Positions 45,841-55,863 of a stretch of 64,000 nt of DNA are shown here, in pieces. The notes under the pieces were generated by a model. That model worked only from the letters and a program-made list of their open reading frames with translations. It made no database searches and had not been told where the DNA came from. Origin of the DNA: Prolixibacter denitrificans (GTDB lineage Bacteria > Bacteroidota > Bacteroidia > Bacteroidales > Prolixibacteraceae); the NCBI RefSeq assembly GCF_003014495.1, contig NZ_PYGC01000002.1, positions 558,001 to 622,000 of the forward strand, read 5' to 3'. Position numbers and translations under genes: made by a program. The number at the start of each line of letters is the position of its first letter. Position 1 is the stretch's first letter.

Positions 45841-47208
45841 TCAAACTAATCCCTGCGCCATCATTGAGTTGGCAACTTTCAGGAAACCGCCGATGTTGGC
45901 ACCTACTTCGTAGTTGACGAATCCATCTTTTTGCGTACCGTATTTCACGCAAGTGTGATGAATATTCTGCATGATTTGCAGCAATTTCTGGTCAACCTCT
46001 TCGCGGGTCCATTTCAGGCGCATGGAGTTTTGTGTCATTTCAAGACCTGATACGGCAACACCACCTGCATTGGAGGCTTTGCCCGGAGCATACAGAATTT
46101 TATGCTTCATGTACAGGTGAATGGCTTCAGCCGTGCTTGGCATATTGGCTCCTTCAGCTACACAGAAACAACCGTTTTCAATCAGCATGCGGGCATCGTT
46201 TTCATCAATTTCGTTCTCGGTAGCCGATGGTAATGCAACATCGCATTTTTCACTCCACGGACGGGCATTGGGAACGTATTTTACACCGTACTTTTCAGCG
46301 TATTCTTTAATTCGACCGCGTCGGTTATTTTTTAAATCCATCACGTACTCCAGCTTTTCGCGATCGATACCGGCCGGGTCATATATGTAACCGCTCGAGT
46401 CGGAAAACGTAATAACTTTTCCGCCGAGTTCAATCACTTTTTCAGCTGAGAACTGTGCGACATTACCTGAGCCGGAAATGCTAACCGTCAAGCCCTTGAA
46501 ATCTTTACCCTGCGTTTTGAGCATTTCGCGGGCGAAATATACATTACCATAACCGGTTGCTTCCGGTCTGATTAGCGAACCACCCCACTCGATTCCTTTT
46601 CCGGTTAATGAACCGGTGAATTCATTGCGGAGACGTTTGTATTGTCCAAAAAGGAAACCAATTTCACGTCCTCCAACGCCAATATCACCTGCCGGGACAT
46701 CGGTGTAAGGCCCGATATGTCGGCTGAGTTCCGTCATAAACGACTGACAGAACCGCATTACTTCTGCATCTGATTTGCCTTTGGGATCAAAGTCAGAACC
46801 ACCTTTACCAGCTCCCATAGGAAGATTGGTGAGGCTGTTTTTAAAGGTCTGCTCAAAGGCCAAAAATTTCAGGATACTGAGGTTGACACTGGGGTGGAAA
46901 CGAAGACCACCTTTGTAAGGACCAATGGCGCTGTTCATTTCTACTCGAAATCCCCGGTTAACGTGAATGTTTCCCCGGTCGTCCATCCATGGAACCCGGA
47001 ATTGGATGACTCTTTCCGGTTCCGTCATTCGTTCCAGAATCTTCGCTTTCATGTACTGGGGATGAGCCATCAGGTAAGGGGCGAGCGATTCGACGACCTC
47101 ATGAACGGCCTGGTGGAATTCTACTTCATGCGGATCTTTTTTTCTTAAATCGGACATGAATTCATCGACCAGTTTGGTCGGTGATGAAAGTGTGGCGGTG
47201 GCTGTCAT
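45841..47208 (-). CDS. gdhA: Glutamate dehydrogenase, NADP-type cofactor motif
   Basis: A 455-residue paralogue of the downstream enzyme. The catalytic lysine is K135 (PMGAGKGG) and the aspartate D175 (PAGDIGVGG). The dinucleotide site reads SGSGNVAQ (245-252) followed by SDSSGYIYD (269-277), the form found in NADPH-dependent enzymes such as E. coli GdhA. I infer an ammonia-assimilating, NADPH-linked role. The N-terminus is about ten residues longer than that of its neighbour. It is a single-gene unit. Confidence 0.93.
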   Translation of the reverse strand: MTATATLSSPTKLVDEFMSDLRKKDPHEVEFHQAVHEVVESLAPYLMAHPQYMKAKILERMTEPERVIQFRVPWMDDRGNIHVNRGFRVEMNSAIGPYKGGLRFHPSVNLSILKFLAFEQTFKNSLTNLPMGAGKGGSDFDPKGKSDAEVMRFCQSFMTELSRHIGPYTDVPAGDIGVGGREIGFLFGQYKRLRNEFTGSLTGKGIEWGGSLIRPEATGYGNVYFAREMLKTQGKDFKGLTVSISGSGNVAQFSAEKVIELGGKVITFSDSSGYIYDPAGIDREKLEYVMDLKNNRRGRIKEYAEKYGVKYVPNARPWSEKCDVALPSATENEIDENDARMLIENGCFCVAEGANMPSTAEAIHLYMKHKILYAPGKASNAGGVAVSGLEMTQNSMRLKWTREEVDQKLLQIMQNIHHTCVKYGTQKDGFVNYEVGANIGGFLKVANSMMAQGLV

Positions 47209-47454
47209 AGCTGTTTGTTTTATTAATTAAGGTATGATAAGGTAGAAAATGCAATTTAAACACGGGGTGTTCTTTAACATATCATTGAGGATTAGATGTT
47301 TTGAGGTGAAAAAGCCCCGTTCATTGGTCTCCGATTTATTTTCGGGGCACCTAAAAGTTATTTTCATGATTTTTAGGAAGCTTTCCGGCAGTCAGAAAAT
47401 AAAGTCTTATTTTCGCACTTTAGTTGAAAAAAGAATTTAATAGTCTCAATAAAG

Positions 47455-50115
47455 ATGGATTACAACTTCAGGGAGATTGAAAAAAGCTGGCAAAATTACT
47501 GGGCCGAGCATAAGACCTTCAAAACAGAAGACGATTATTCAAAACCGAAATTCTATTGCCTCGATATGTTTCCTTATCCTTCGGGTGCCGGATTGCATGT
47601 GGGCCATCCGGAAGGATATACGGCTACCGATATCATTTGCCGTTACAAAAGGGCAAACGGATTTAACGTCCTTCACCCAATGGGATGGGATGCATTCGGA
47701 CTCCCTGCAGAACAGTATGCTATTCAAACCGGTACCCATCCGGCGATTACCACGCAAAAGAATTGTGACAACTTCCGCCGTCAGATTCAGTCGTTGGGAT
47801 TGAGCTACGACTGGGACCGGGAAATCAATACGACCGATCCGGCATATTATAAATGGACACAATGGATTTTTACCCGTTTATATAATACGTGGTTTGATGG
47901 GGAGCAGCAGAAAGGTCGTCCGATAGAAGAACTGTCTGTTCCGGCAGAAATTGAAAGTAAAGGAAAAGAAGCAGTACGCGAGTATATTGATGAAAAGCGT
48001 CTGGCTTATTACGATAATGCACAGGTTTGGTATTGCCGTCATTGTAAGACGGTTTGTGCCAACGAAGAGGTGCTGAACGACGGCTCGCACGAGAAGTGCG
48101 GTACGAAAGAGGTGGAGCGTCGTTTCCTGAAACAGTGGATGCTTCGTATTCCGCATTATGCCGAGCGTTTGCTGACCGGCCTTGACAATCTGGACTGGCC
48201 GGAAGGCGTGAAAGATATGCAGCGGAACTGGATTGGAAGGTCAACCGGTGCCGAAGTGGATTTCCTGCTGGATGGTGTTGATGAGAAAATCAGGGTGTAT
48301 ACTACCCGTCCCGATACATTGTTTGGCGCAACCTATATGGTCATTGCTCCAGAGCATGAATTGGTTGACGTGATTACTACGGAGGAACACAAAGATGCCG
48401 TTAATGATTACGTGCGCTCGGCTGCACTGAAAAGTGATTTGGACCGGACCGATTTGGCGAAAGATAAAACCGGCGTATTTACGGGCCGGTATGCTATTAA
48501 TCCCCTTACCGGGAAGAAAATTCCGGTGTGGGTGGCCGATTATGTGCTGACGGGATACGGTACCGGTGCGATTATGGCTGTGCCGGCACACGATACCCGT
48601 GACTTTGAATTTGCGAAAACATTCGGTTTAGATATTGTCTGCATTCTCGATCCGAAAGATGCGGAACCTGAATTACGTGAAAAGGTTCTTAAGGGAGACG
48701 CTTGCTGGACGGAAGACGGAGCTTATATCAACTCGGCTAACGAAAGCGAAGGTCTCGATATTGACGGCATGAGCAAAGAGGACGGCCTGAAAACTGTTAT
48801 TGAATGGCTTGAGTCGAAAAATCTGGGTAAGGCTACCGTGAATTACAAGATCCGTGACTGGTTGTTTAGCCGCCAGCGTTTCTGGGGAGAGCCTTTCCCG
48901 GTAATTCATTGGGAAGATGGCGAAGTTTCTGTTTTGTCAGACGAAGATCTGCCCCTGATTCTTCCGGATGTTGAAAAATATCTGCCGGGAGAAACGGGCG
49001 AGTCTCCTTTGGCCAATGCCGGCGATTGGTTATATGTAACCGATTCAAATGGACGGAAAGGCCGTCGTGAAACGAATACCATGCCCCAGTGGGCCGGGTC
49101 GTGCTGGTACTACCTGCGCTATATCGACCCGAAAAATGATGAGGCTCCATTCGATAAAGTAAAAGAGAACTATTGGATGCCGGTTGACCTTTATGTCGGT
49201 GGTGCCGAACATGCGGTACTTCACTTGCTGTATAGCCGTTTCTGGCATAAAGTATTGTTTGATTTGGGTGTGGTTTCTACCGATGAGCCCTATCTGAAAT
49301 TGTATAACCAGGGAATGATTCTGGCTTTTGCTTATGAAACGGCTTCCGGCTCGAAAGTTCCTTCTGATATGGTGGAGGAACGTGACGGCAGTTATTTCCA
49401 TATCGAAACCGGTGAGGAGCTGAAGCAGATTGTGGCCAAGATGTCCAAATCGCTGAAGAACGTCATCAATCCGGACGACGTGGTAGAAGAATACGGAGCC
49501 GATTCATTGCGTCTGTACGAAATGTTTATGGGGCCGCTGGATGCCACCAAACCCTGGACCGATACCGGTGTGAAAGGTGTGTATAACTTCCTGAGAAGGG
49601 TATTCACCTTCTTCTCCAACCTGGACAATGTCAGTGAAAAAGACGATACCAAAGAGACGTTGAAGCTTTTACATCAAACCATCCGGAAGGTAGGCGATGA
49701 CGTAGAAGATTTGAAGTTCAATACCGCGATTTCGCAGATGATGGTGTTCACCAATCACTGTTATAAAGCGGGCAAAGTTTCCCGTTTGACTGCCGAAACA
49801 TTTATGCAGGTGTTGGCTCCTTTTGCTCCGCACATTGCGGAAGAGCTTTGGAACCTCTACGGGAACGATGCCAGTGTAAGTTTGGCTGAATGGCCCAAAG
49901 TGAACGAAGAATACCTGGTTGAGAATACCTTTGAGTATCCGGTTTCATTTAATGGAAAAATGCGCTTCAAACTCGAACTTCCGTTAGATATTTCGAAAGA
50001 TGATGCTGAAAAAGCAGTACTGGAACATGAGGCTGCAAAACGTTGGACGGAAGGTAAAACCGTGGTGAAACTGATTTACGTACTAGGTAAGATTATCAAC
50101 GTGGTTGTTAAGTAA
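47455..50115 (+). CDS. leuS: Leucyl-tRNA synthetase
   Basis: An 886-residue class I aminoacyl-tRNA synthetase. The HIGH motif appears as HVGH in [16 protein letters not shown], the editing domain (CP1) lies about residues 260-440 with [19 protein letters not shown], and the KMSKS motif is exact in AKMSKSLKN near residue 662. The length fits the bacterial family. A -7-like TATTTTCG lies at 47408-47415. The gap before it (47209-47454) shows no other supported feature. A terminator follows at 50138. Confidence 0.97.
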   Translation: MDYNFREIEKSWQNYWAEHKTFKTEDDYSKPKFYCLDMFPYPSGAGLHVGHPEGYTATDIICRYKRANGFNVLHPMGWDAFGLPAEQYAIQTGTHPAITTQKNCDNFRRQIQSLGLSYDWDREINTTDPAYYKWTQWIFTRLYNTWFDGEQQKGRPIEELSVPAEIESKGKEAVREYIDEKRLAYYDNAQVWYCRHCKTVCANEEVLNDGSHEKCGTKEVERRFLKQWMLRIPHYAERLLTGLDNLDWPEGVKDMQRNWIGRSTGAEVDFLLDGVDEKIRVYTTRPDTLFGATYMVIAPEHELVDVITTEEHKDAVNDYVRSAALKSDLDRTDLAKDKTGVFTGRYAINPLTGKKIPVWVADYVLTGYGTGAIMAVPAHDTRDFEFAKTFGLDIVCILDPKDAEPELREKVLKGDACWTEDGAYINSANESEGLDIDGMSKEDGLKTVIEWLESKNLGKATVNYKIRDWLFSRQRFWGEPFPVIHWEDGEVSVLSDEDLPLILPDVEKYLPGETGESPLANAGDWLYVTDSNGRKGRRETNTMPQWAGSCWYYLRYIDPKNDEAPFDKVKENYWMPVDLYVGGAEHAVLHLLYSRFWHKVLFDLGVVSTDEPYLKLYNQGMILAFAYETASGSKVPSDMVEERDGSYFHIETGEELKQIVAKMSKSLKNVINPDDVVEEYGADSLRLYEMFMGPLDATKPWTDTGVKGVYNFLRRVFTFFSNLDNVSEKDDTKETLKLLHQTIRKVGDDVEDLKFNTAISQMMVFTNHCYKAGKVSRLTAETFMQVLAPFAPHIAEELWNLYGNDASVSLAEWPKVNEEYLVENTFEYPVSFNGKMRFKLELPLDISKDDAEKAVLEHEAAKRWTEGKTVVKLIYVLGKIINVVVK

Positions 50116-50137
50116 TTGTAAAGAATCCAATCTTCAT

Positions 50138-50176
50138 AAAAAGCACGGAAAAATCATGATTTCCGTGCTTTTTTTT
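50138..50176 (+). terminator. Terminator of leuS
   Basis: A 13-bp stem (50138-50150 with 50161-50173), 10-base loop and a T run, starting 22 bases after the leuS stop. Confidence 0.85.
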
Positions 50177-50180
50177 ATTC

Positions 50181-50188
50181 TACTTTTG
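50181..50188 (+). promoter_or_regulatory. Candidate -7 box of the yitT gene
   Basis: TACTTTTG fits TAnnTTTG and lies 17 bases before the ATG at 50206, immediately after the leuS terminator. Confidence 0.45.
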
Positions 50189-50205
50189 CGCAAATTTTAA
50201 TCGAG

Positions 50206-51063
50206 ATGAGCGGAAAAGTATATAATCAGGTTCGGGACTACGCAATTATCGTTTTAGGGTTATTCCTGTATGCTTTTGGTGTAGCTGCATTTTTAATTCC
50301 CGCTAAGATTATTGGTGGCGGAATTACGGGTGTGGCAACGGTTATTTACTTCACGACGGGAATAGAAACCGGGTATACCTATTTTATTATTAATATTTTC
50401 CTTGTTTTGGCAGCCATCAAAATACTGGGGACAAGCTTCGGGGTGAAGACGATCTTCGGTATGGCGGTGATGGCCGTATTTCTGAATGTATTACAGTCGA
50501 TATTTACTCACCCTATTATCGACGATCAGTTTTTGTCTGCTGTTCTGGGAGGTATCCTGGGGGGAGCCGGCCTGGGAATTGTCTTTAATCGTGGAGGAAG
50601 TACCGGTGGTACCGATATTATCGCGATGATTATTAATAAGTATCGGAATGTAAGCCCGGGACGTATTATTATGTATTGCGACGTGATTATTATTGCTTCC
50701 TCGTTTTTCGTTCTGAAATCAGTAGAGGGAATGGTGTACGGTTACGTTTCGATGTGGGTCGTTTCTTATACGGTCGATTCGTTCTTGAACGGTGCCAAGC
50801 AGTCGGTTCAGATGTTTATCTTCTCCGAGCGCTACGATGATATCGCGGATTATATTGTTTATCAAGCAAATCGGGGACTAACTGTTTTCGACGGAACAGG
50901 TTGGTACACCCGGAAACATGTAAAAGTGATTATGACGGTAGTCAGAAAAAGAGAGGCTTCTCCAATTTATAAACAAATAAAACAGATTGATCCTGATGCA
51001 TTTATATCCCAGAACTCCGTAATGGGTGTATTTGGTCACGGATTTGACCAAATCAAATATTAA
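50206..51063 (+). CDS. YitT-family membrane protein (DUF161/DUF2179)
   Basis: A 285-residue inner-membrane protein. About five hydrophobic segments fill residues 10-190, with the repeated GGxTG-type motifs IIGGGITGVATVIYF and GGSTGGTDIIAMI; the C-terminal 80 residues form a cytoplasmic DUF2179 domain (GLTVFDGTGWYTRKHVKVI). The family is widespread and its transport or signalling role is not settled. An M23 peptidase gene follows after 54 bases. Confidence 0.88.
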   Translation: MSGKVYNQVRDYAIIVLGLFLYAFGVAAFLIPAKIIGGGITGVATVIYFTTGIETGYTYFIINIFLVLAAIKILGTSFGVKTIFGMAVMAVFLNVLQSIFTHPIIDDQFLSAVLGGILGGAGLGIVFNRGGSTGGTDIIAMIINKYRNVSPGRIIMYCDVIIIASSFFVLKSVEGMVYGYVSMWVVSYTVDSFLNGAKQSVQMFIFSERYDDIADYIVYQANRGLTVFDGTGWYTRKHVKVIMTVVRKREASPIYKQIKQIDPDAFISQNSVMGVFGHGFDQIKY

Positions 51064-51117
51064 CTTTGTCTGTGTTGTGATTATTATCATATGTTAAATC
51101 AGGGAAAGTAGAAGCAA

Positions 51118-52446
51118 ATGAAAAAGTGGATTCCGGGGATTGTTTTGGCCGTTTTGATAATTGTTGTTGTGGGATTTTTTATCATCCGGAAGAATACAAA
51201 ATCGGGGCAGGAAGATTTATCGGTTACTCAACCAATTGATAGCGTAGCAAAGGTTTTACCGCCGCCAGTTTTAAAGTTTGGACTGCCAGTTGATTCCTTT
51301 GTTATTGAAAATAAGAAGGTGCGGCGCAATCAGAACCTTTCGGATATTTTGGTAAAATATGGCGTGTCGTATCAGGCTATCGATCAGCTTGCCCGGAATG
51401 CAAAAGGCGTTTTTGATGTGCGTCGGATCAAGGCAGGAAGTGCCTATTCTATGTTCCTGGCTCACGATTCTTTGCATACTCCCCGTTATTTCATTTACGA
51501 AGATTCACCTGTTGATTATTATACATTCGATCTTAGCGGCGATTCACTTCGCGTGAAAGCCGGTCAGAAACCGGTGATAACCAAACGCAAGGTGGCATTT
51601 GGTCAGATTAACTCTTCCCTGTGGAACGCAATGACGGATAATAATTTGAATCCGATTCTGGCTATCGACCTTTCAGAGATTTATGCCTGGACCATTGACT
51701 TTTTTGGAGTTCAGAGGGGAGATTGGTTTCAGATAATATACGATGAGAATTATGTCGATGGAAAATCCATTGGTATCGGAACCATTTATGCCGCCCGTTT
51801 TAATAACATGGGTGATGATTATTATGCGTTCAATTTCGATCAGGACGGCCGGGCCGATTATTTCGACGAAGACGGCAAGAGTTTGCGGAAAGCTTTCCTG
51901 AAAGCTCCACTCAAATATTCGCGCATCAGTTCGCGTTTTACCAACAGCCGCTATCATCCTATTCTACGAATCAGAAGACCGCACCATGGAGTTGATTACG
52001 CTGCACCGACCGGAACACCGGTTCATTCAATTGGTGACGGAGTGATTACGCGCCGGGGTTACCAGGCACGTGGTGGCGGCAATTACTTATACATCAAACA
52101 CAACTCTGTCTACACGACTTCCTATATGCACCTTTCGCGGTTTGCCAGGGGCATGCACCCCGGTGTGCGTGTTAAGCAGGGACAGTTGATTGGCTATGTA
52201 GGAATGACAGGACTAGCTACCGGGCCACACCTCGATTTCAGGGTATATAAAAATGGTACAGCTGTCGATCCGCTAAAAGTGAAAGCGCCGCCTGTAGAAC
52301 CGGTGAAGAAAGAGAATATGGTGCGTTTTGAGGAGCATCGGGATTCACTCATGAATGAGTTAATGACTATCCCGATTCCCGGCAACGAAACCGATCAAAT
52401 TCCTGTGGCCGATGTCATTCACAGCACGCCTGCAGATAATCAATAA
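51118..52446 (+). CDS. M23-family peptidoglycan endopeptidase
   Basis: A 442-residue membrane-anchored protein. Residues about 5-24 are a transmembrane anchor. Residues about 55-110 resemble an OapA/LysM-like domain (KVRRNQNLSDILVKYGVSYQ). The C-terminal LytM/M23 domain has the zinc ligands in HHGVDYAAPTGTPVHSIGDG near residue 295 and the HxH-type GPHLDFRVY near residue 367. It is expected to cut peptidoglycan crosslinks or to regulate such cutting in the periplasm. The acidic final segment is low-complexity. Confidence 0.9.
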   Translation: MKKWIPGIVLAVLIIVVVGFFIIRKNTKSGQEDLSVTQPIDSVAKVLPPPVLKFGLPVDSFVIENKKVRRNQNLSDILVKYGVSYQAIDQLARNAKGVFDVRRIKAGSAYSMFLAHDSLHTPRYFIYEDSPVDYYTFDLSGDSLRVKAGQKPVITKRKVAFGQINSSLWNAMTDNNLNPILAIDLSEIYAWTIDFFGVQRGDWFQIIYDENYVDGKSIGIGTIYAARFNNMGDDYYAFNFDQDGRADYFDEDGKSLRKAFLKAPLKYSRISSRFTNSRYHPILRIRRPHHGVDYAAPTGTPVHSIGDGVITRRGYQARGGGNYLYIKHNSVYTTSYMHLSRFARGMHPGVRVKQGQLIGYVGMTGLATGPHLDFRVYKNGTAVDPLKVKAPPVEPVKKENMVRFEEHRDSLMNELMTIPIPGNETDQIPVADVIHSTPADNQ

Positions 52447-52487
52447 CAGCTTTCGAATTTTTGGTACGGATTTTCCAGTTATGGTGA

Positions 52488-53048
52488 TTATTTCATTAAA
52501 AAATTTTCGATCACCTCGGGGAAGTATTGGTATTCCAATTGGTGGATGCGTTTAGCCAGCGACTCCGGTGTGTCGTCCGGGAGGACAGGACACTTTTCCT
52601 GGCGTAAAACGGTTCCGTGATCGTAAACTTCATCGACCATGTGAATGGTGATACCACTTTCCTTTTCCTGGTTGGCGACAACTGCCTCGTGTACTTTCAT
52701 TCCGTACATTCCTTTACCACCATACGTTGGTAGCAGGGCCGGGTGAATATTAATAGTCGGGAAAGCCTGGATGAGGTTGGTGGGTACCAACCAAAGAAAG
52801 CCTGCCAAAACAACTAAATCGATGTTGCGGCTTTTGAGTCGATTCAGGAAATCTTCCGAATCGTAAAACTCTTTCCTGTTAAAGGAGCCATACTCAATTC
52901 CATATTTTGCTGCTCTTTCGAGCACATAGGCGTCTGAGCGGTTGCTCCAAACCGAATCGACGCGGATGGTTGGATGGTCTTGAAAATACTGTATTATGTT
53001 TTGTGCATTTGTTCCTGAACCCGATGCAAGTATGGCTATGTTTTTCAT
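52488..53048 (-). CDS. purN: Phosphoribosylglycinamide formyltransferase PurN
   Basis: A 186-residue enzyme that transfers a formyl group from 10-formyl-THF to GAR in purine synthesis. The N-terminal ILASGSGTNAQNIIQYF binds the phosphoribosyl group, NIHPALLPTYGGKGMYG carries the catalytic Asn and His, and TIHMVDEVYDHGTVL the catalytic aspartate. The length is slightly shorter than E. coli PurN. It is divergent from acpP. Confidence 0.96.
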   Translation of the reverse strand: MKNIAILASGSGTNAQNIIQYFQDHPTIRVDSVWSNRSDAYVLERAAKYGIEYGSFNRKEFYDSEDFLNRLKSRNIDLVVLAGFLWLVPTNLIQAFPTINIHPALLPTYGGKGMYGMKVHEAVVANQEKESGITIHMVDEVYDHGTVLRQEKCPVLPDDTPESLAKRIHQLEYQYFPEVIENFLMK

Positions 53049-53257
53049 AATTAGAGTTTTGTGTGCTATTTGAAAATTGACTATTCGACTGATGAATTCG
53101 AAAACAGGCTTAGGAAGCCGTTTTACCCTGACGAAAAGCCATATTATGGAACAAATATTTGGAAAATAATTGGGTTTCTTTATTACTTTGCACCCGTTGA
53201 TTTGAAAAAATCATAGTTTAAATTTATTCATAGTATTAACGTTAAAATTTAGAAATT

Positions 53258-53494
53258 ATGTCTGACGTTTCGGCTAAAGTTAAATCGATCATTGTAGACA
53301 AACTTGGTGTTGATGAAAGCGAAGTTACTAACGAAGCTTCTTTCACCAATGACTTGGGAGCTGATTCACTCGATACCGTTGAGCTGATTATGGAATTCGA
53401 AAAAGAATTCAATATTGCTATCCCTGATGATCAGGCTGAAAAAATCGGTACTGTAGGCGAAGCTGTTGCTTACATCGAAGAGAACGGAAAGTAA
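53258..53494 (+). CDS. acpP: Acyl carrier protein
   Basis: A 78-residue acidic carrier that holds growing fatty acids on a phosphopantetheine arm at S37 ([16 protein letters not shown]). It is followed by fabF (32 bases) and rnc (4 bases after fabF), the conserved acpP-fabF-rnc order. The upstream gap of 209 bases is AT-rich and carries TTACTTTG at 53183-53190, a near match to the -7 consensus. Confidence 0.98.
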   Translation: MSDVSAKVKSIIVDKLGVDESEVTNEASFTNDLGADSLDTVELIMEFEKEFNIAIPDDQAEKIGTVGEAVAYIEENGK

Positions 53495-53526
53495 TTATTA
53501 CTGAATAAAGGTCTTAAAAACTTACC

Positions 53527-54777
53527 ATGGAATTGAAACGAGTTGTTGTTACCGGCTTAGGTACGATCAACCCGCTCGGTAAGAATATCCAGGAATTCTG
53601 GGAAGGCCTGAGGAATGGGGTTAGCGGTGCCGGCCCCATTACTCATTTTGATGCCTCCAAATTCAAAACGCAGTTTGCCTGCGAAATAAAGGATTTCGAC
53701 CCGAATGATTACCTCGAGCGCAAGGAAGTTCGCAAACATGACATGTATGCTCAGTTTGCTTACATCGCTGCTGACCAGGCAATCAGTCATTCAGGAATCG
53801 ACCTGGAAAAAATCGATAAGGACCGGGTTGGTGTGATCTGGGGTGCAGGTATTGGTGGTTTGGATACTTTCTTTCAGGAAGTAACCTCCTTCAATTCAAA
53901 TCCGGAAAATCCGCGATTTACCCCCTTCTTCATTCCTAAGATGATTGCCAACATGGCCAGTGGTAATATTGCCTTGAAATATCGCTTTCGGGGACCCAGC
54001 ATTACCACGGTTACTGCTTGTGCTTCGGCAACCCATGCATTAATTGATGCAGCGAGTTATATCCGGCTCGGAAAAGCCGATATGTTCGTAGCCGGTGGTT
54101 CCGAATCAGCAATCAACCAGGCGGGTGTTGGTGGTTTCAATGCCATGCGTGCCCTTTCAACGCGTAACGATGACCCGAAAACGGCATCGCGGCCTTTCGA
54201 TAAAGATCGTGATGGATTCGTGATGGGAGAAGGTGCTGGTGCACTCATCCTCGAAGAATATGAACACGCAGTTCGCCGTGGCGCGACCATCTACGCGGAA
54301 TTGGTTGGCACTGGCATGTCAACGGATGCTTACCATATGACTGCTCCTGATCCCGAAGGAGAAGGTGCTGCACTGGTAATGAAGCATGCGCTGGACGATG
54401 CCGGTCTGAAACCTGAAGATATCGATTACATTAACGTACACGGTACTTCTACCGGGCTGGGAGATGTTGCCGAGCCAAAAGCAATCCTGAAAGTATTTGG
54501 TGACCATTCTTACAAGGTAAGTGTGAGTTCAACCAAGTCGATGACAGGTCACTTGCTGGGAGCGGCTGGTGCAGTTGAAAGTATTGCCTCTATTTTGGCA
54601 ATGCAGAACAGCATTGTACCTCCAACGATAAATCAATTTGAATTGGATCCGGAAGTTGATCCGAACATTGATTTTACTTTTAATCACGCAAAAGAACGCC
54701 AGATTAATTTTGCACTTAGCAATACATTTGGATTTGGCGGACACAATGCGACTGTAATCTTCAAAAAATTGTCATAA
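53527..54777 (+). CDS. fabF: 3-oxoacyl-ACP synthase II (KAS II)
   Basis: A 416-residue condensing enzyme that elongates acyl-ACP with malonyl-ACP. The catalytic triad is C165 (TACASATHAL), H305 (NVHGTSTGLGD) and H342 (KSMTGHLLGAAG), which defines the FabF/FabB class. GFGGHNATVIFKKL closes the protein. It lies between acpP and rnc. Confidence 0.97.
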   Translation: MELKRVVVTGLGTINPLGKNIQEFWEGLRNGVSGAGPITHFDASKFKTQFACEIKDFDPNDYLERKEVRKHDMYAQFAYIAADQAISHSGIDLEKIDKDRVGVIWGAGIGGLDTFFQEVTSFNSNPENPRFTPFFIPKMIANMASGNIALKYRFRGPSITTVTACASATHALIDAASYIRLGKADMFVAGGSESAINQAGVGGFNAMRALSTRNDDPKTASRPFDKDRDGFVMGEGAGALILEEYEHAVRRGATIYAELVGTGMSTDAYHMTAPDPEGEGAALVMKHALDDAGLKPEDIDYINVHGTSTGLGDVAEPKAILKVFGDHSYKVSVSSTKSMTGHLLGAAGAVESIASILAMQNSIVPPTINQFELDPEVDPNIDFTFNHAKERQINFALSNTFGFGGHNATVIFKKLS

Positions 54778-54781
54778 GAAA

Positions 54782-55510
54782 GTGATAAAGGCTTTGAAGC
54801 AAAGAATAAAACTCTTTTCCTCGCCGGGGAAAGAGTTTTATTTGTTTTTGAAATCATTGCTTGGGTTCTACCCCGGAACCCTGCACTTTTACGACATTGC
54901 GTTTATTCATAAGTCGGCTTCCACGGTCGATTCTCACGGTTATCCGGTCAATAACGAACGCCTCGAATATCTGGGTGATGCCATTCTTGGTGCCGTAGTG
55001 GCCGATTATCTTTACAACCGTTTTCCTCATAAAGACGAGGGCTTTCTTACCCAATTGCGCTCCCGGATGGTCAACCGGAGCTTTCTTACCAAACTTACTT
55101 TTAAAACGGGTCTGAATCGTTTTGTTGAATCGAATACCAACTCTGCTAACGAGACCAGCCACATCTACGGTGATGCTTTCGAGGCGCTGATTGGCGCCAT
55201 TTATCTCGACAAAGGATACGAGCAGACCAAGAAATTCATCGTTAAGCGCATCTTGTCGGTCTATGTCGACATTCATAAACTGGAAAAGAAGGATACCAAC
55301 TACAAGAGCCAGTTGATTGAGTGGGGACAGAAGAATAAAAAAGAGGTGCAGTTTAAGACCCAGGATAATCCGGGTACCACGGGAGATAAGCCGCCTTTTG
55401 TTTCGCAGGTAATTGTTGAAGGAGAGCTGTTCGGCGAGGGCGATGGATATTCGAAAAAGGAATCACAGCAACAGGCTGCCAAGGTGGCTTTGATGAAGAT
55501 TCAGGACTAA
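54782..55510 (+). CDS. rnc: Ribonuclease III
   Basis: A 242-residue double-strand RNA endonuclease for rRNA processing and RNA decay. The signature NNERLEYLGDAILGAV with catalytic acidic residues is near residue 57; DAFEALIGAIYLDKGY follows; the C-terminal double-stranded RNA-binding domain (residues about 175-242) ends in KESQQQAAKVALMKI. It starts with GTG 4 bases after the fabF stop. The N-terminus is about 25 residues longer than in E. coli, common in this phylum. Confidence 0.96.
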   Translation: MIKALKQRIKLFSSPGKEFYLFLKSLLGFYPGTLHFYDIAFIHKSASTVDSHGYPVNNERLEYLGDAILGAVVADYLYNRFPHKDEGFLTQLRSRMVNRSFLTKLTFKTGLNRFVESNTNSANETSHIYGDAFEALIGAIYLDKGYEQTKKFIVKRILSVYVDIHKLEKKDTNYKSQLIEWGQKNKKEVQFKTQDNPGTTGDKPPFVSQVIVEGELFGEGDGYSKKESQQQAAKVALMKIQD

Positions 55511-55540
55511 GAAATTTTCCCGTAAATTGTCGTAGAAAGA

Positions 55541-55568
55541 AAAAGGCGGGAACTACCCGCCTTTTAAA
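55541..55568 (+). terminator. Terminator of the acpP-fabF-rnc operon
   Basis: Arms AAAAGGCGGG (55541-55550) and CCCGCCTTTT (55556-55565) with a 5-base loop, 30 bases past the rnc stop. The trailing T run is short. Confidence 0.7.
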
Positions 55569-55684
55569 CCAAAACCTAAATTCACCTTGTGAAAAAACTC
55601 AGTTAACCCCAAAAATTAAAAACCTATTAACCACGTTTTATGTTACAAACATAGTTTTTTTATTTTAAAATGCAATCGGCAATA

Positions 55685-55858
55685 TGTTAAAACGAGTTAA
55701 AAATTGATCATACATCATCCCATTTTTCCTGCCTGCTTTCCCTGTGTTTGTCTCGTTTAAAATGTTAATTTCAAATGCATCTGATTGCTAATCAATCTAA
55801 GATATTGTTAAATATTGTTAAGTGCTGGTTAGCAGATAACCCAAGTAAGTTATCTTTG
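55685..55858 (+). promoter_or_regulatory. Promoter region of the two-component operon with TGTTAA repeats
   Basis: The AT-rich 353-base gap before the histidine kinase contains TGTTAA at 55685, 55763, 55806 and 55816. The last two form an exact 10-bp-spaced direct repeat, ATATTGTTAA twice (55802-55821). A -7 box TATCTTTG follows at 55851-55858, six bases before the ATG at 55864. Tandem direct repeats at one helical turn are the usual binding sites of OmpR-type regulators, so autoregulation by the adjacent regulator is plausible. Confidence 0.45.
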
Positions 55859-55863
55859 TATCC

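Noticed and set aside
47249-47440. 63-codon frame upstream of leuS
   Set aside because: No motif, and it overlaps the probable leuS promoter region.
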